From: CAWAHD01 sp963781785
Lineage (GTDB): Bacteria > Planctomycetota > Planctomycetia > Isosphaerales > Isosphaeraceae
Assembly (NCBI GenBank): GCA_963781785.1
Contig: CAWAHD010000002.1
Location: 3,906,001-3,970,000, forward strand
DNA length: 64,000 nucleotides
Direction: 5' to 3'
The translations under genes were made by a program, and so were the position numbers. The notes beneath the pieces were generated by a model. That model did not search any database, was not told the origin of the DNA, and worked only from the letters and a program-made list of their open reading frames with translations. Position 1 is the stretch's first letter. Each line of letters starts with the position of its first letter. Below, piece by piece: positions 63,923-64,000 of the stretch.

Positions 63923-64000
63923 CGGTCAACTCCAGGCAAAATTGGGTGGAGTCAGTTGCCGAACTTCCGAAAATCACAGATCTTGTTGGTCGTCTGCGCA

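Overview
The window reads as chromosomal DNA of a planctomycete, most probably an Isosphaeraceae-type member of the Planctomycetia. This rests on gene content: two large cytochrome-bearing PSCyt1/DUF1549/DUF1553 proteins, two DUF1501 proteins, a DUF1592-type/DUF1552 pair, a DUF1559 H-x9-DG pseudopilin, DUF1080, DUF1583-like and DUF1573 proteins, BlaI/M56 regulation, and an ECF sigma factor coupled to a Ser/Thr kinase. The DNA is GC-rich with abundant ATGA start/stop overlaps. No rRNA, tRNA, CRISPR array or transposase was recognised.

Layout. 1-3.9 kb: the distal part of a Wsp-type chemosensory operon (hybrid CheA, a DinB-fold protein, a WspF-like CheB split into two ORFs, and a WspR-type receiver fused to a PP2C phosphatase instead of GGDEF). 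3.9-6.6 kb: aldo/keto reductase, a membrane protein and a doubly frameshifted bicupin. 6.6-12.6 kb: secreted cytochrome DUF1592-type protein, DUF1552 protein and a GH127-like glycosidase. 12.7-22.4 kb: an accessory zone with an orphan Phd antitoxin, two opposed arrays of about 75-81 bp repeats, a PKD fragment, a heptanucleotide tract inside a DUF1573 lipoprotein gene, a DUF1559 pseudopilin cluster, an internally deleted Shedu-like gene beside a RelE-like gene, an Uma2 protein and a roughly 77-bp tandem repeat array. 22.4-24.6 kb: ABC-2-like permease and DUF2905. 24.6-47.6 kb: a catabolic region with two PSD1/DUF1501 pairs, two neutral-ceramidase-like genes, DUF1080, a PDZ-alpha/beta hydrolase and a GH116 (GBA2-like) enzyme, with an SbcD/YhaN-like nuclease-ATPase pair embedded by 4-bp overlaps. 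47.6-54.3 kb: SNF2 helicase with a zinc-ribbon partner, divergent from a BlaI regulator and M56 peptidase with a readable promoter and operator. 54.3-59.6 kb: PspA, three membrane proteins, a Ser/Thr kinase and an ECF sigma factor, which looks like an envelope-stress module. 59.9-64 kb: DUF1583-like protein, two copies of a 190-bp repeat, an internally duplicated small protein, an amber-interrupted gene and a lipoprotein.

Several otherwise intact genes carry single-base frameshifts. Five of them span a length of exactly 3n+1. Either the assembly has insertion errors or these genes are decaying, and this should be settled before any of them is treated as a pseudogene.

How the parts may work together (inference): the left end is a signalling circuit that turns receptor methylation state into dephosphorylation of a partner-switch protein. 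The centre is a secreted polymer- and lipid-degradation region, with exported cytochrome proteins paired with Tat-exported DUF1501/DUF1552 proteins. The right end is a set of surface-stress regulators (BlaI/M56, PspA, kinase/ECF sigma).
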